Shown here: positions 32,285 through 39,786 of the stretch, one piece after another | Position numbering within the stretch: the stretch's first letter is position 1 | Layout: every line of letters starts with the position of its first letter | Assembly: GCA_964251675.1 (NCBI GenBank) | Contig: CAXUKS010000016.1 | Location: forward strand, 20,963-84,962 | Source of the DNA: JANXMY01 sp964251675 | GTDB lineage: Bacteria; Armatimonadota; Armatimonadia; Armatimonadales; Capsulimonadaceae | Reading direction: 5' to 3' | Length of the DNA: 64,000 nt | The notes under the pieces: model-generated | The model's database searches: none | What the model was told of the DNA's origin: nothing | What the model saw: the letters and a program-made list of their open reading frames with translations, nothing else | Translations under genes and position numbers: made by a program

Positions 32285-33120
32285 GCGCGGGGCGTTTCAC
32301 TCCTTCCCCTGGCATGACTTACGACCATCAATCTCTGGCAAGCCAGCTGCGCCTGCGGCTGCTGGCGCTGGATTACCCGTCCTTTGCCCGGTGCGTCTGC
32401 GTGCTGCTGGAAAGCCTCGGCTACGAAGGGGCAAGGCCTGCGGGCCGCCAGGAGTGGAAGGGATACAACCGTCCTGGCGGAGGCGGGTACGACCTGGAAG
32501 CCGTCCTGCCTGGCGGCCTAGTTCCACGCCGCGTGGTCGTTCAGATCAAGCAGTACGACGGCCTGAAAGTCCATCAGCGCAATGTCGACGAGCTGCTGGG
32601 AGCCTGCCTGCGCTCCGGGGCAGGGGAGACGCTGCTGATCACGACGTCCTCCTTCTCCAAAGTCGTTGAAAAGGCCCAAGCCGGGCGAAAAGGCGCCGCA
32701 TCCTCGGACGGCACTGCAGCATTAGATCGAGCAAGCGCCTTGACAGCGCCTGTGCGGCTGATCGACGGAAAGGAGCTGCTGGCCCTGATGATCCGCTTTC
32801 GAATCGGCGTCTGCCAGCGGAGCCGGGGCGAAAAGCAGCAACTGGATATCGACGAAATCTTTTTCAGGATGATCACTGCCAGGAAGGCATCGGTTGGAAA
32901 GGCGGCCTATGAAAGTAGCAATTCGGCAGATCATGAAAGCGGTACTTTGGCAAAAGAAGTGGCACCCTTGCCGTTGACGGATTTCGTCCCTATACGCTGG
33001 CGTGTGACCATACGCATCTCTGCGAGCTCCTGTCCTGGAACGCAGAGGGACGGGATAGAAGAGAGCAAAACAGATGAGAGCGAGCTGCCGGGCTGCGGAA
33101 TGGCGGAAGGGGGAGGCTGA
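32281..33120 (+). CDS. Mrr-like restriction endonuclease
   Basis: 279 residues from the ATG at 32281, which is preceded by GGAAAGGAGGG and overlaps the upstream stop. The nuclease core sits near residues 25-120: LDYPSFARCVCVLLESLGYEGARPAG, then GGYDLEAVLPGGLVPRRVVVQIKQYDG, giving a D...QIK signature of the Mrr family (PD-(D/E)xK with Q-x-K). ELLGACLRSGAGETLLITTSSFS is the typical following Rossmann-like strand. The last ~90 residues are unlike the family and appear disordered. Mrr proteins cut methylated DNA, so it would be a type IV-like defence enzyme. Confidence 0.7.
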   Translation: MSAGRFTPSPGMTYDHQSLASQLRLRLLALDYPSFARCVCVLLESLGYEGARPAGRQEWKGYNRPGGGGYDLEAVLPGGLVPRRVVVQIKQYDGLKVHQRNVDELLGACLRSGAGETLLITTSSFSKVVEKAQAGRKGAASSDGTAALDRASALTAPVRLIDGKELLALMIRFRIGVCQRSRGEKQQLDIDEIFFRMITARKASVGKAAYESSNSADHESGTLAKEVAPLPLTDFVPIRWRVTIRISASSCPGTQRDGIEESKTDESELPGCGMAEGGG

Positions 33121-33695
33121 CGTGGCCGACGCACGCCGCCGGAGGCATCGCCTCCATCTGGCTGCTGACGCTTATTCCGGGACAGGCCGGTACGGACACG
33201 GTTGCGACGGGGCAGGCTGTCACCGGCCAGACCGTGGGCGCACTGGCGGTCCTCGCCGCCGCAGCCGCCCTGCTGCCCGACCTGGATGCGCGGCACTCCA
33301 AGATCCGTTCGCTCAGGCTCGGTCCCGTCCGGCCCTTTGATCCGCTGGGCGCCCTTGTCTACGGCGCGTGGGGCCACAGAGGGCCGCTCCACTCGCTTCC
33401 GGGGCTTGCCGGCTTTGGGCTGGCCTGCGCCCTGCCGGTGTCTTTAACCTGGGGCTGGACCTACGGGGCGGCTCTGCTGCTCGGATACGGCTCGCACCTC
33501 GCACTGGATGCCATGACCCGCCACGGCGTCCCGTTGCTGCCAGCACGGGGGCGGGACGGGCGTTGGGGCTTCGGACGCCGCAGCCACCTGCTGCCGCGCC
33601 GCCTTCGCTTCGTCACTGGGTCCGCCGCCGAAGACGTGCTGCAAGCCTTTCTGTTCGGCGCGGTCCTGCTACTGCTGCTCAGAAGCCTGCTCTGA
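33117..33695 (+). CDS. YdjM-like membrane-bound metal-dependent hydrolase
   Basis: 192 residues if started at CTG 33117 (CTG-ACG-TGG), giving (M)TWPTHAAGGIASIWLL, exactly where the family begins. The CTG overlaps the Mrr-like stop as CTGA and follows a GGAAGGGGGAGG stretch. The only conventional in-frame start, GTG at 33234, would remove the conserved TH motif. Family motifs seen are PDLDARHSKI, GHRGPLHSLPGL (HR...H) and GYGSHLALDAMTRHGV. Four or five hydrophobic segments are present. YdjM-type proteins are membrane proteins with predicted metal-dependent hydrolase activity, sometimes under DNA-damage control. It is third in the HTH/Mrr-like operon. Confidence 0.7.
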   Translation: MTWPTHAAGGIASIWLLTLIPGQAGTDTVATGQAVTGQTVGALAVLAAAAALLPDLDARHSKIRSLRLGPVRPFDPLGALVYGAWGHRGPLHSLPGLAGFGLACALPVSLTWGWTYGAALLLGYGSHLALDAMTRHGVPLLPARGRDGRWGFGRRSHLLPRRLRFVTGSAAEDVLQAFLFGAVLLLLLRSLL

Positions 33696-33984
33696 AAAGG
33701 AAAGGTGGGTTAGGCATAGTAAATAGGTTGGGCACGGCAAAGTAAAGAGGACACGGCAAAAGCCGCGCCCGCCGCGAGCCCGTCCCACTAGGGGAGCAAG
33801 TCGTCGGACAGCAACGCGGCCTTCCCCGGCCACCCGGTACCTGTCCATGAAGGGCAGGCCGATGCGCTCGATCAGAGTAGTGCCGGCGACCGTAGGCAGC
33901 AACGCGCGGTGCGCCGCCGCATCACGTCGAAACGTTTATAGCCCAGAGTTTACATTCGCACGATTAAGAGCTGAAAGGAGAACC

Positions 33985-34866
33985 ATGCCTGACGACATTA
34001 CCAAGCCTGACATTATCAAGCACGACGACTTGCCTGAACAGACCCCCTTCGTCATCGAGCACCGCCAGGAGGAGCGCGGCCAGGGAGGCACCTTCCGCCC
34101 CAGCGCACGCCTCGTCCTCACCGACCGGGTCAGGACCTCCGGGCTGTGGCGCACCCTCACGCCCGAAGACGCCAAAACGCTCGTCCTCATCCTGACCTTC
34201 CTCACGCCCAACGGCTGGTGCCGCCCCACCCTCCCCGAACTTGCCGACGCCATGGGCACGTCCCAGCCCAAAGCCAAGGGACGCCTGGACCGGCTGACGC
34301 AAGCCCGGTGGCAGGGACAGCCCCTCGCCGAGCTGCTGGCACGCCCGGACGGCCTGGACGCCTACCTGCCCGGACGCCGCCTCGTGGCCCACGAGGATGC
34401 CCTGGAGCCTGCGCCGCCCCAGGCCGCTCCGGCCCGCATGCCGGGCCGGGAGGCCGTGACCGCCTACAGCCGCGCCCGCTATGCCAAGACGCGCGAGGAA
34501 GTGGAGCGGCAGATCGGGGAGATGATGGGCTGGGGTCCGCCCGCCTTCGAGGGGGACGACCCCGCCGTGGCGGAAGGCAAGCGCCGTGCGTTCACGGCCA
34601 TGACGAACCTTGGGATGCCAAAGGAGCAGGCGCTGGACCTGCTCTCGCGCTTCGACCTGGGGGCCGTGGAACGTCAGATCAGCTGGCTGCCGAGCCGGAA
34701 CGCCAAGAACCCGGCCCGCTTCCTGGCAGCGGCCATTGAAGGCGGCTACGACAGGCCGCTGGCCCTGCGGCGTCAGGCGGAGGAGGAAGCAGAAACAGTT
34801 ATGGGGGAAAGCCCGGAAGGCACATCTGGCGGAGAGCTTCCGGTAGATGATGGGACTGCGTTATGA
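33985..34866 (+). CDS. Winged-helix plasmid replication-type protein
   Basis: 293 residues from the ATG at 33985, preceded by AAAGGAG; earlier in-frame codons lack homology. A winged-helix-like region covers about 35-100 (LVLTDRVRTSGLWRTLTPEDAKTLVLILTFLTPNGWCRPTLPELADAMGTSQPKAKGRLDRL). The C-terminal part ends VERQISWLPSRNAKNPARFLAAAIEGGYDRP, a pattern common in plasmid replication and accessory proteins (domains that close RQLxWLPxRNAxNPAxxLxxAIE). It probably binds origin DNA, since tandem 18-bp repeats lie 80 bases downstream. The stop codon overlaps the start of the next frame by 17-20 bases. Confidence 0.65.
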   Translation: MPDDITKPDIIKHDDLPEQTPFVIEHRQEERGQGGTFRPSARLVLTDRVRTSGLWRTLTPEDAKTLVLILTFLTPNGWCRPTLPELADAMGTSQPKAKGRLDRLTQARWQGQPLAELLARPDGLDAYLPGRRLVAHEDALEPAPPQAAPARMPGREAVTAYSRARYAKTREEVERQIGEMMGWGPPAFEGDDPAVAEGKRRAFTAMTNLGMPKEQALDLLSRFDLGAVERQISWLPSRNAKNPARFLAAAIEGGYDRPLALRRQAEEEAETVMGESPEGTSGGELPVDDGTAL

Positions 34867-35171
34867 GGGCTTCGCCGACGAGGTGCCGGTCGGCGGTCGT
34901 GCCACATACGCACCGCAGGCAGCCAGTATCTCGCAGTCAAACAACATCAAGCCGCAAACAGACATCAAGCCGCAAACAGACATCAAGCCGCAAACAGACA
35001 TCAAGCCGCAAACAGANNNNNNNNNNNNNNNNNNNNNNNNNNNNNNNNNNNNNNNNNNNNNNNNNNNNNNNNNNNNNNNNNNNNNNNNNNNNNNNNNNNN
35101 NNNNNNNNNNNNNNNNCATCAAGCCGACTGACAGCTTCAGGAAGGCCGCTTACGCCAAGCAGGAATCCTGA
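34847..35171 (+). CDS. Repeat protein (IKPQTD hexapeptides), interrupted by assembly gap
   Basis: The ATG at 34847 (or 34850) overlaps the end of the winged-helix gene. It codes for MMGLRYEGFADEVPVGGRAT, then four perfect IKPQTD repeats from 18-bp tandem units, and then enters the 100-N gap. After the gap the frame resumes as IKPTDSFRKAAYAKQES and a stop at 35171. Since the repeat unit is a multiple of three, the two ends probably belong to one gene if the missing part is whole repeats. The true length is unknown. A short disordered repeat protein, or repeats serving as DNA sites, are both possible. Confidence 0.45.
34945..35016. repeat. Four tandem 18-bp direct repeats next to the gap
   Basis: CATCAAGCCGCAAACAGA is repeated four times without error (34945, 34963, 34981, 34999). 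The sequence directly after the gap begins with the same CATCAAGCCG. The array probably continues through the gap and caused the assembly break. Confidence 0.95.
35017..35116. other. Assembly gap (100 N)
   Basis: Exactly 100 unknown bases, the usual placeholder for a gap of unknown length. It interrupts an 18-bp tandem array. Confidence 0.99.
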
Positions 35172-35232
35172 ACAGAGGGAACTGCAACAGGGGAAACTGC
35201 AACAGGGGGAACTGCTGACCGATGATCGTCTC

Positions 35233-36098
35233 TTGAGCAAGGATCGTCTCCTGACGGGTGACTGCCTGCCGCTGCTGGCCCAGCTTCCCCAGGGCAGCGT
35301 GGACCTGACCGTCACCAGCCCGCCCTACGACGATCTGCGCCGCTACGACACGCCCACACAGTTGGATATACCTGCCTTGGGGGAAGCCCTGTTCCGGGTC
35401 ACCAAAGACGGCGGCGTGTGCATCGTCGTCGTGGGCTATGCCTCCCGCCACTTCGTCAAGTCCCTCTCCTCCTTCCGGCTGGCCCTGGCCTGGTGTGATC
35501 AAGCCGGGTGGCGGCTATTCGAGGCCTGCCTCTACCATCGGCACGGCGTTCCCGGTCCCTGGTGCGTTCTCGCCTGCGCGTAGATCAGGAGTTCATCTTC
35601 ATTTTCTTCAAGGGCAAGCGGCCCAAGACCTTCCATAAAGAGCGGCTGCTGATCCCGACCAAGCACGCCGGGGAGGAGGTTTCGCGCCGCCCCTTCCCGC
35701 GCCGGGAGATCGTTTGGGGACTGCCGCCGCCGACCATCGCCCCGCTTCAGTGCCGGGGAACTGTGTGGCCCTACTCCGCCAGCAGCAGCGAGCGCAACGC
35801 GGTCAAACTGAGACACCCGGCGACCATGCCCGACAAGCTGGCGGCAGACCTGATCCTGGGGTTCTCCGAGCCGGGGGATTTGGTGCTGGACCCGCTGATG
35901 GGCAGCGGCACAAGCGTAATCATGGCGGCGAAGCTCGACCGGCGGTTTCTGGGAATGGAGGCTTCGGCACGGTATGTGGAAATCGCGCGGCAACAGCTGG
36001 TGAATGAGACAAATGAAAGGTTGCAGAACGAGGGAAGCGAGAAGCAGGCTCGCGGCGATGCTGGCAAGCCCCTGGAAGACGCTCAGGAGGGCCTGTAG
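35233..36098 (+). pseudogene. Site-specific DNA methyltransferase, frameshifted
   Basis: From the TTG at 35233 the protein reads (M)SKDRLLTGDCLPLLAQLPQGSVDLTVTSPPYDDLRRYD (motif IV TSPPY), a catalytic-type half, and YHRHGVPGPW. One missing base near 35563 then shifts the frame to a stop at 35583. In the corrected frame it continues RSRLRVDQEFIFIFFKGKRPKTF, a target-recognition-like region, RHPATMPDKLAADLILGFSEPGDLVLDPLMGSGTSVIMAAKLDRRFLGMEAS (motif I), and ends at 36098. The order TSPPY before GSGTS fits beta-class amino-methyltransferases (N4-C or N6-A), common on plasmids and phages. Whether the lesion is real or an assembly error near a gap cannot be told. Confidence 0.8.
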
Positions 36099-36116
36099 GC
36101 TCGGAAGGGGGCCAGG

Positions 36117-36197
36117 ATGAGTAAGTTTACACCTCCTGTTGAAACAGGGGCTTCTCAGCGGGTTCAAGCAAGCGTGGAGCAGAAAGTCAACTTTTAA
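36117..36197 (+). CDS. Possible 26-residue peptide
   Basis: An ATG at 36117 follows GGAAGGGGGCCAGG and encodes MSKFTPPVETGASQRVQASV plus six residues before TAA. It lies between the methyltransferase and the replication gene. Only the ribosome-binding site supports it; it may instead be leader sequence. Confidence 0.25.
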   Translation: MSKFTPPVETGASQRVQASVEQKVNF

Positions 36198-36292
36198 GTC
36201 AAATTTTAGAAGAACAGGCGATTTTGATAGAAGCAGACGCGCCTGCGAGCCGTTGACCATAATCTTCACCCAAGCAAATTTCACACCCGCCT

Positions 36293-36934
36293 ATGAATCA
36301 AATTATGGACCAGATACCTCTGTCACAAAGAGAAAACAGCAAGAAAAATCAGGAACGATTGCTTTCCAATACTTTGCTCTCTGACACGACGCCTATGCCC
36401 AACGCGCTGCTGGACCGGGTGATGCCCATACTTCGGGATACGGAGTTTCGTGTGCTGATGGTGGTCGTGCGCCAGACGCGGGGCTGGCAGGACGGTCCCC
36501 ATATGTCTCAACGCAAAGAGCGGGACTGGCTGACCCAGAGCCAGCTCATGGGCCGCACGGGGCGCGGAAGCGGGGCGGTGGCCCATGCGGTTGAGGCGCT
36601 GGTGCAAGCCGGTCTGATTGAGGTTCAGGACCGAGCAGGAACGCCTCTGAAGACGGCGGCTGACCGGCGGCGTCACCTGGGACGGCTCTACTACCGCTTG
36701 GGACCAGCTTCGGCATCCGTCGAGGTCAAAGCTGCCAAAAGTAAGGCATCAATAAATATGAGGAAAAGTATCCCGAAAAGCGCACACGCAAAATCGCATA
36801 CAACAAAAGAAACCGAGAACAAAATTAACAAGGACATTAACAAGCGGCCGCATAGAAATGTGGATAAGTCTGTGGATAACTCGCTCGTGATCAGGACGAT
36901 AGGCTGGGAGCGCGTGAACTATCGTACAGAATGA
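36293..36934 (+). CDS. Phage replication protein O-like, winged-helix
   Basis: 213 residues. The N-terminal domain (about 30-125) follows the phage replication O / primosomal winged-helix pattern: TPMPNALLDRVMPILRDTEFRVLMVVVRQTRGW, then DWLTQSQLMGRTGRGSGAVAHAVEALVQAGLIEVQDRAG. The C-terminal 70 residues are basic (KSKASINMRKSIPKSAHAKSHTTKETENKINKDINKRPHRN) and suited to DNA contact or partner binding. It would help load the replisome at a plasmid or phage origin. The start is uncertain (36293, 36305 or a later ATG) because no strong ribosome-binding site is present. It precedes the ATPase gene by about 160 bases. Confidence 0.7.
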   Translation: MNQIMDQIPLSQRENSKKNQERLLSNTLLSDTTPMPNALLDRVMPILRDTEFRVLMVVVRQTRGWQDGPHMSQRKERDWLTQSQLMGRTGRGSGAVAHAVEALVQAGLIEVQDRAGTPLKTAADRRRHLGRLYYRLGPASASVEVKAAKSKASINMRKSIPKSAHAKSHTTKETENKINKDINKRPHRNVDKSVDNSLVIRTIGWERVNYRTE

Positions 36935-37096
36935 ATTTGCTTTGCGTTTAGAATTTTCTAAAAAGCCTTGACTCATTCTGTTGGCGACGTTATAATGCTG
37001 TAATCCGTTTACGACATACCTGAGATTGGAATACTTAGGCGCAGCAGACCCAAGGCTAAATCAGTCTAAAAATGGAGGAGAAAGGAGATCAGTGTT

Positions 37097-37945
37097 ATAT
37101 ACGAAGCATTTTTCGGCCTGAAAGAGATGCCGTTCGGCACGCAGCCGAACCCTCGTTTTGCCTTTCCCAGTGCCGAACACCAGATAGCCGTTGCCAAGAT
37201 GCGCTACGCCGCCGATCAGCGGCGCGGCCTTGCCCTGCTGATGGGAAAGGTCGGCACAGGCAAGACAACAATTGCCAACCAGCTTCAGCGGACGTGGGGT
37301 GCAGATGAGAGCAAAGTGCTTGCCTTTTTGCCATCTGCGTCGGTCCGCACGCGCTCCCAGTTCTTGCGCTTGATTTCGGAAGGGTTCGGTGTTATCCCTG
37401 TGCGAACCGAGGGAGACAACCGTAAGCTGATCGAGCGCTTCTTGCTTGAGCAGTATCAGGCGGGCCGACACCCAGTCCTCTTGATTGATGAGACCCAGAA
37501 TCTTCATGCCGATAATATTGACGTTTTATCCGACTTGTCGAATTTTCAGACCGCCGAAGACAAACTGATCACTATCGTCATGCTGGCCCAGGATAACTTT
37601 CCAAACAAGCTGAGTCGCAAGGAGGCTTTCCGGTCGCGCATTGCCGTTATCAGCAACCTGGACCCGCTTTCATTCGAGGATATGGTCGGCATGATTGCCC
37701 ACCGCGTCACTACAGCGGGCGGTGGGGATGTGTCTACCCTCTTCACCGAGAAGACGCTGATCGAGGTTTACAACACCACGCAGGGCATTCCGCGTGATGT
37801 CTGCGTTCTATGCGATGCTGCGCTCGTCAACGCCTTCGTGCGGGGCGAGAAAGTGGTCATGCCTGAGATCGTCGCTCAGACACTGGCCGAGATGCGTGTT
37901 GGTAAAGACTGGCCCGTGAAACCTGCCAAGGAATCGGCAAAGTGA
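37097..37945 (+). CDS. AAA ATPase of ExeA/TniB type
   Basis: The family N-terminus (M)YEAFFGLKEMPFGTQPNPRFAFPS is encoded from 37097. The codon in the Met position is ATA, with GGAG 9 bases upstream. The first conventional start is the ATG at 37127, inside the conserved motif and without a usable ribosome-binding site. Walker A is GKVGTGKTT, Walker B is VLLIDETQNL, and sensor-type segments follow (ISNLDPLSFEDMVGMIAHRV). Relatives act in secretion (ExeA), transposition (TniB, MuB-like) or plasmid maintenance. Its place between a replication protein and a ribbon-helix-helix protein suggests a plasmid maintenance or partition ATPase; that is inference. Confidence 0.75.
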   Translation: MYEAFFGLKEMPFGTQPNPRFAFPSAEHQIAVAKMRYAADQRRGLALLMGKVGTGKTTIANQLQRTWGADESKVLAFLPSASVRTRSQFLRLISEGFGVIPVRTEGDNRKLIERFLLEQYQAGRHPVLLIDETQNLHADNIDVLSDLSNFQTAEDKLITIVMLAQDNFPNKLSRKEAFRSRIAVISNLDPLSFEDMVGMIAHRVTTAGGGDVSTLFTEKTLIEVYNTTQGIPRDVCVLCDAALVNAFVRGEKVVMPEIVAQTLAEMRVGKDWPVKPAKESAK

Positions 37946-38044
37946 CCGACCAAAGGATCGGCCAAGTGATGGGAGTGCAGCGGAAACCGAACGGGAGTGC
38001 AGCGGCTGACGTAAAGCGACGGATTTAACCATGAGAATAAAGAT

Positions 38045-38650
38045 ATGAGCAGTACCCTTCTTGACTTGCAACGGATGAATCTCAAAAAGATGGAGGCCGC
38101 AGAATCCCCCCAGACTGCGACTGGTGCGGAAACTCCATCAAATGAAGTTTCCATCATTCCTTCAATCAATCAATCAAACGATGAAGTGAAGGCAAATTCA
38201 CACCTTCATTCAAGTGACGGAAGCTTCATGTCATCAAGCACTCCTTCAAGTGAGCACATGAGTGAAGATTTGGATGAAGCAACCATCATCTCTTCACACA
38301 CGGAAAAAGCGACTGCACGAAAGCCAGCTATAAGCCGCGTGAGCAGATCGGGTGCTAGTAAGGCCGAAAGCAGCAGAACAGATGCCAAAAAAACAGATGC
38401 CAAAAAAGCGGAGAGCAAGGAGCCGCCAAAAGATGCTCTGCGAGCGGCACTCGACGACCAGCTCCGAGTGCATCTGATGGAACAACTTATGCCTCAGAAC
38501 GGCAAGGCGCCGGTGACCCGGCTGAACGTCGAGATGCCTGAAGACCTGCACCAGCAGCTCAAGCAGCATTGTGTCAGAACGCGCACGCCCATCAAGGCGC
38601 TGATCAATGCACTGATCGCGCTCTACCTGGAAGCTGAGGAAGAGGCGTGA
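38045..38650 (+). CDS. Ribbon-helix-helix protein with disordered N-terminus
   Basis: 201 residues. Residues 1-140 are low complexity (Ser, Thr, Glu, Lys; repeats such as RTDAKKTDAKKAESKEPP). The C-terminal ~45 residues (VTRLNVEMPEDLHQQLKQHCVRTRTPIKALINALIALYLEAE) form a ribbon-helix-helix fold as in CopG/ParG/ParD-type DNA-binding proteins. It follows the ATPase gene by 100 bases. An ATPase plus a basic RHH protein with a flexible arm recalls type Ib partition pairs (ParA/ParG-like), although the ATPase is not a typical ParA. The coding DNA for the N-terminus is dense in TGAAG/CTTCA motifs, including two TTCAAGTGA copies, which may be its own binding sites. Confidence 0.65.
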   Translation: MSSTLLDLQRMNLKKMEAAESPQTATGAETPSNEVSIIPSINQSNDEVKANSHLHSSDGSFMSSSTPSSEHMSEDLDEATIISSHTEKATARKPAISRVSRSGASKAESSRTDAKKTDAKKAESKEPPKDALRAALDDQLRVHLMEQLMPQNGKAPVTRLNVEMPEDLHQQLKQHCVRTRTPIKALINALIALYLEAEEEA

Positions 38651-38697
38651 CAGGAATAAAATGATGACAGAGCCAAAAGGACGATAAGGGCAAAGGA

Positions 38698-39588
38698 ATG
38701 AGCATGCCGCCAGAGCGCAAGGTTCCGAGTCAGGCCAAGGCGAGGGAGAAGTACACCTTCGAGCAAAAGTGGGGGGATGACCCGTTCACGGCGCTCGGCT
38801 ACGCCCAGATTCCAACTGCACTGCTGGCCTACGGTGCGCGGCTGGGCATCGAGCCAGCAGAGGGCTACCTGATCTGCCACATCCTCCAATACAAGCGTAC
38901 ACCAGGGGACGAGGGGCCGGACCAGAATGACCTGGCTGCACGCTTCGGGCGGTCCGTTGACCGTGTCCATGCGCTCCTAGCTGGTTTGGAAAAGAAGAAG
39001 TATCTCAAGATCACCTACACGCGAGGCGAACTGGGCAAGTTCACCAATGCCATGTATGACTTTCGCCAGCTCCGGGCCTACCTAAATGAGTGCTACTATC
39101 AGGACCACCCGGAGATACGCCCGTCCGGGAAGCGGCCTTTGGCATTGCCCAGGATTGAGAAGACCGTTCCGCAGATTCGCGGAGCGGCAAAACGCTCCCG
39201 CGAAACTGCGGATACCCAGTCCGCGGATCTGCGGAGTGGTGATCCGCGAATTCGCGGACGAGGAGTCCGCAGATCTGCGGAGACTCTTATAGAGTCTTTA
39301 GACTTTGAAGAAAAAAAAGAGACGTTTTGTGCTTCGCTCTTTGCCGGAGAAGATCAGCCCGGAGAAGGTCAAGCCCGAGAGAAACCAAACACCACGAATG
39401 TAGAAGGCACAAAGCTGACAGCACAATCCTGGAAAGATTTAACTGAGCAGGAACGGCAGCCATATCTGGATCGGGCTACTGCGGAATTGACAGCGATTCA
39501 CGCAGGCAGCGGCATTCCAGTACGTCCCAAATTGATCGAAGTGCGGGGGCGAAACCTTTACGAGACATCATCAGTAAAGCTAATTTAA
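38698..39588 (+). CDS. Rep-like plasmid replication protein with internal iterons
   Basis: 296 residues. A winged-helix-like domain fills about 20-125: GYAQIPTALLAYGARLGIEPAEGYLICHILQYKRTPGDEGPDQNDLAARFGRSVDRVHALLAGLEKKKYLKITYTRGELGKFTNAMYDF. The middle (about 155-200) is Arg/Ser-rich and is encoded by an array of 16-bp palindromic repeats. The end (TAQSWKDLTEQERQPYLDRATAEL) is another small helical unit. Rep proteins that carry their origin within their own gene are known (for example the RepA_N type), and the iteron array here fits that. I infer that this is the replication initiator of the element. It follows the RHH gene closely on the same strand. Confidence 0.7.
   Translation: MSMPPERKVPSQAKAREKYTFEQKWGDDPFTALGYAQIPTALLAYGARLGIEPAEGYLICHILQYKRTPGDEGPDQNDLAARFGRSVDRVHALLAGLEKKKYLKITYTRGELGKFTNAMYDFRQLRAYLNECYYQDHPEIRPSGKRPLALPRIEKTVPQIRGAAKRSRETADTQSADLRSGDPRIRGRGVRRSAETLIESLDFEEKKETFCASLFAGEDQPGEGQAREKPNTTNVEGTKLTAQSWKDLTEQERQPYLDRATAELTAIHAGSGIPVRPKLIEVRGRNLYETSSVKLI
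39168..39297. repeat. Five 16-bp palindromic iterons, candidate replication origin
   Basis: Units fit TCCGCRRAWYYGCGGA and begin at 39168, 39197 (first base C), 39220, 39243 and 39266. The last four are spaced exactly 23 bp apart. TCCGCGAATTCGCGGA and TCCGCAGATCTGCGGA are perfect palindromes. Directly after lies AGACTC-TTATA-GAGTCT and an A-rich tract that could be the unwinding region. They sit inside the Rep-like gene. Confidence 0.8.
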
Positions 39589-39786
39589 TATAGAGGTGTC
39601 ATAAAGACAGCGGTGGCTTACCTAGTGTGCTTGAAAAGCACGGCCGAGTTCAGAAGGTGTTTTGCTTGACGCATTCCAAGTTATCTGCCATAATCTTTGA
39701 AACCATTAGACAATATCTTGCCTCCACTCACCTGGTAGCCAATTTGGGGGCAGAATTCTTCATTCCTATGATTTTCTCCTAGTTTG

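Noticed and set aside
33669..33902. 77-codon minus-strand frame between the YdjM-like and winged-helix genes
   Set aside because: The segment RIGLPFMDRYRVAGEG hints at a gene fragment, but nothing supports an intact gene.
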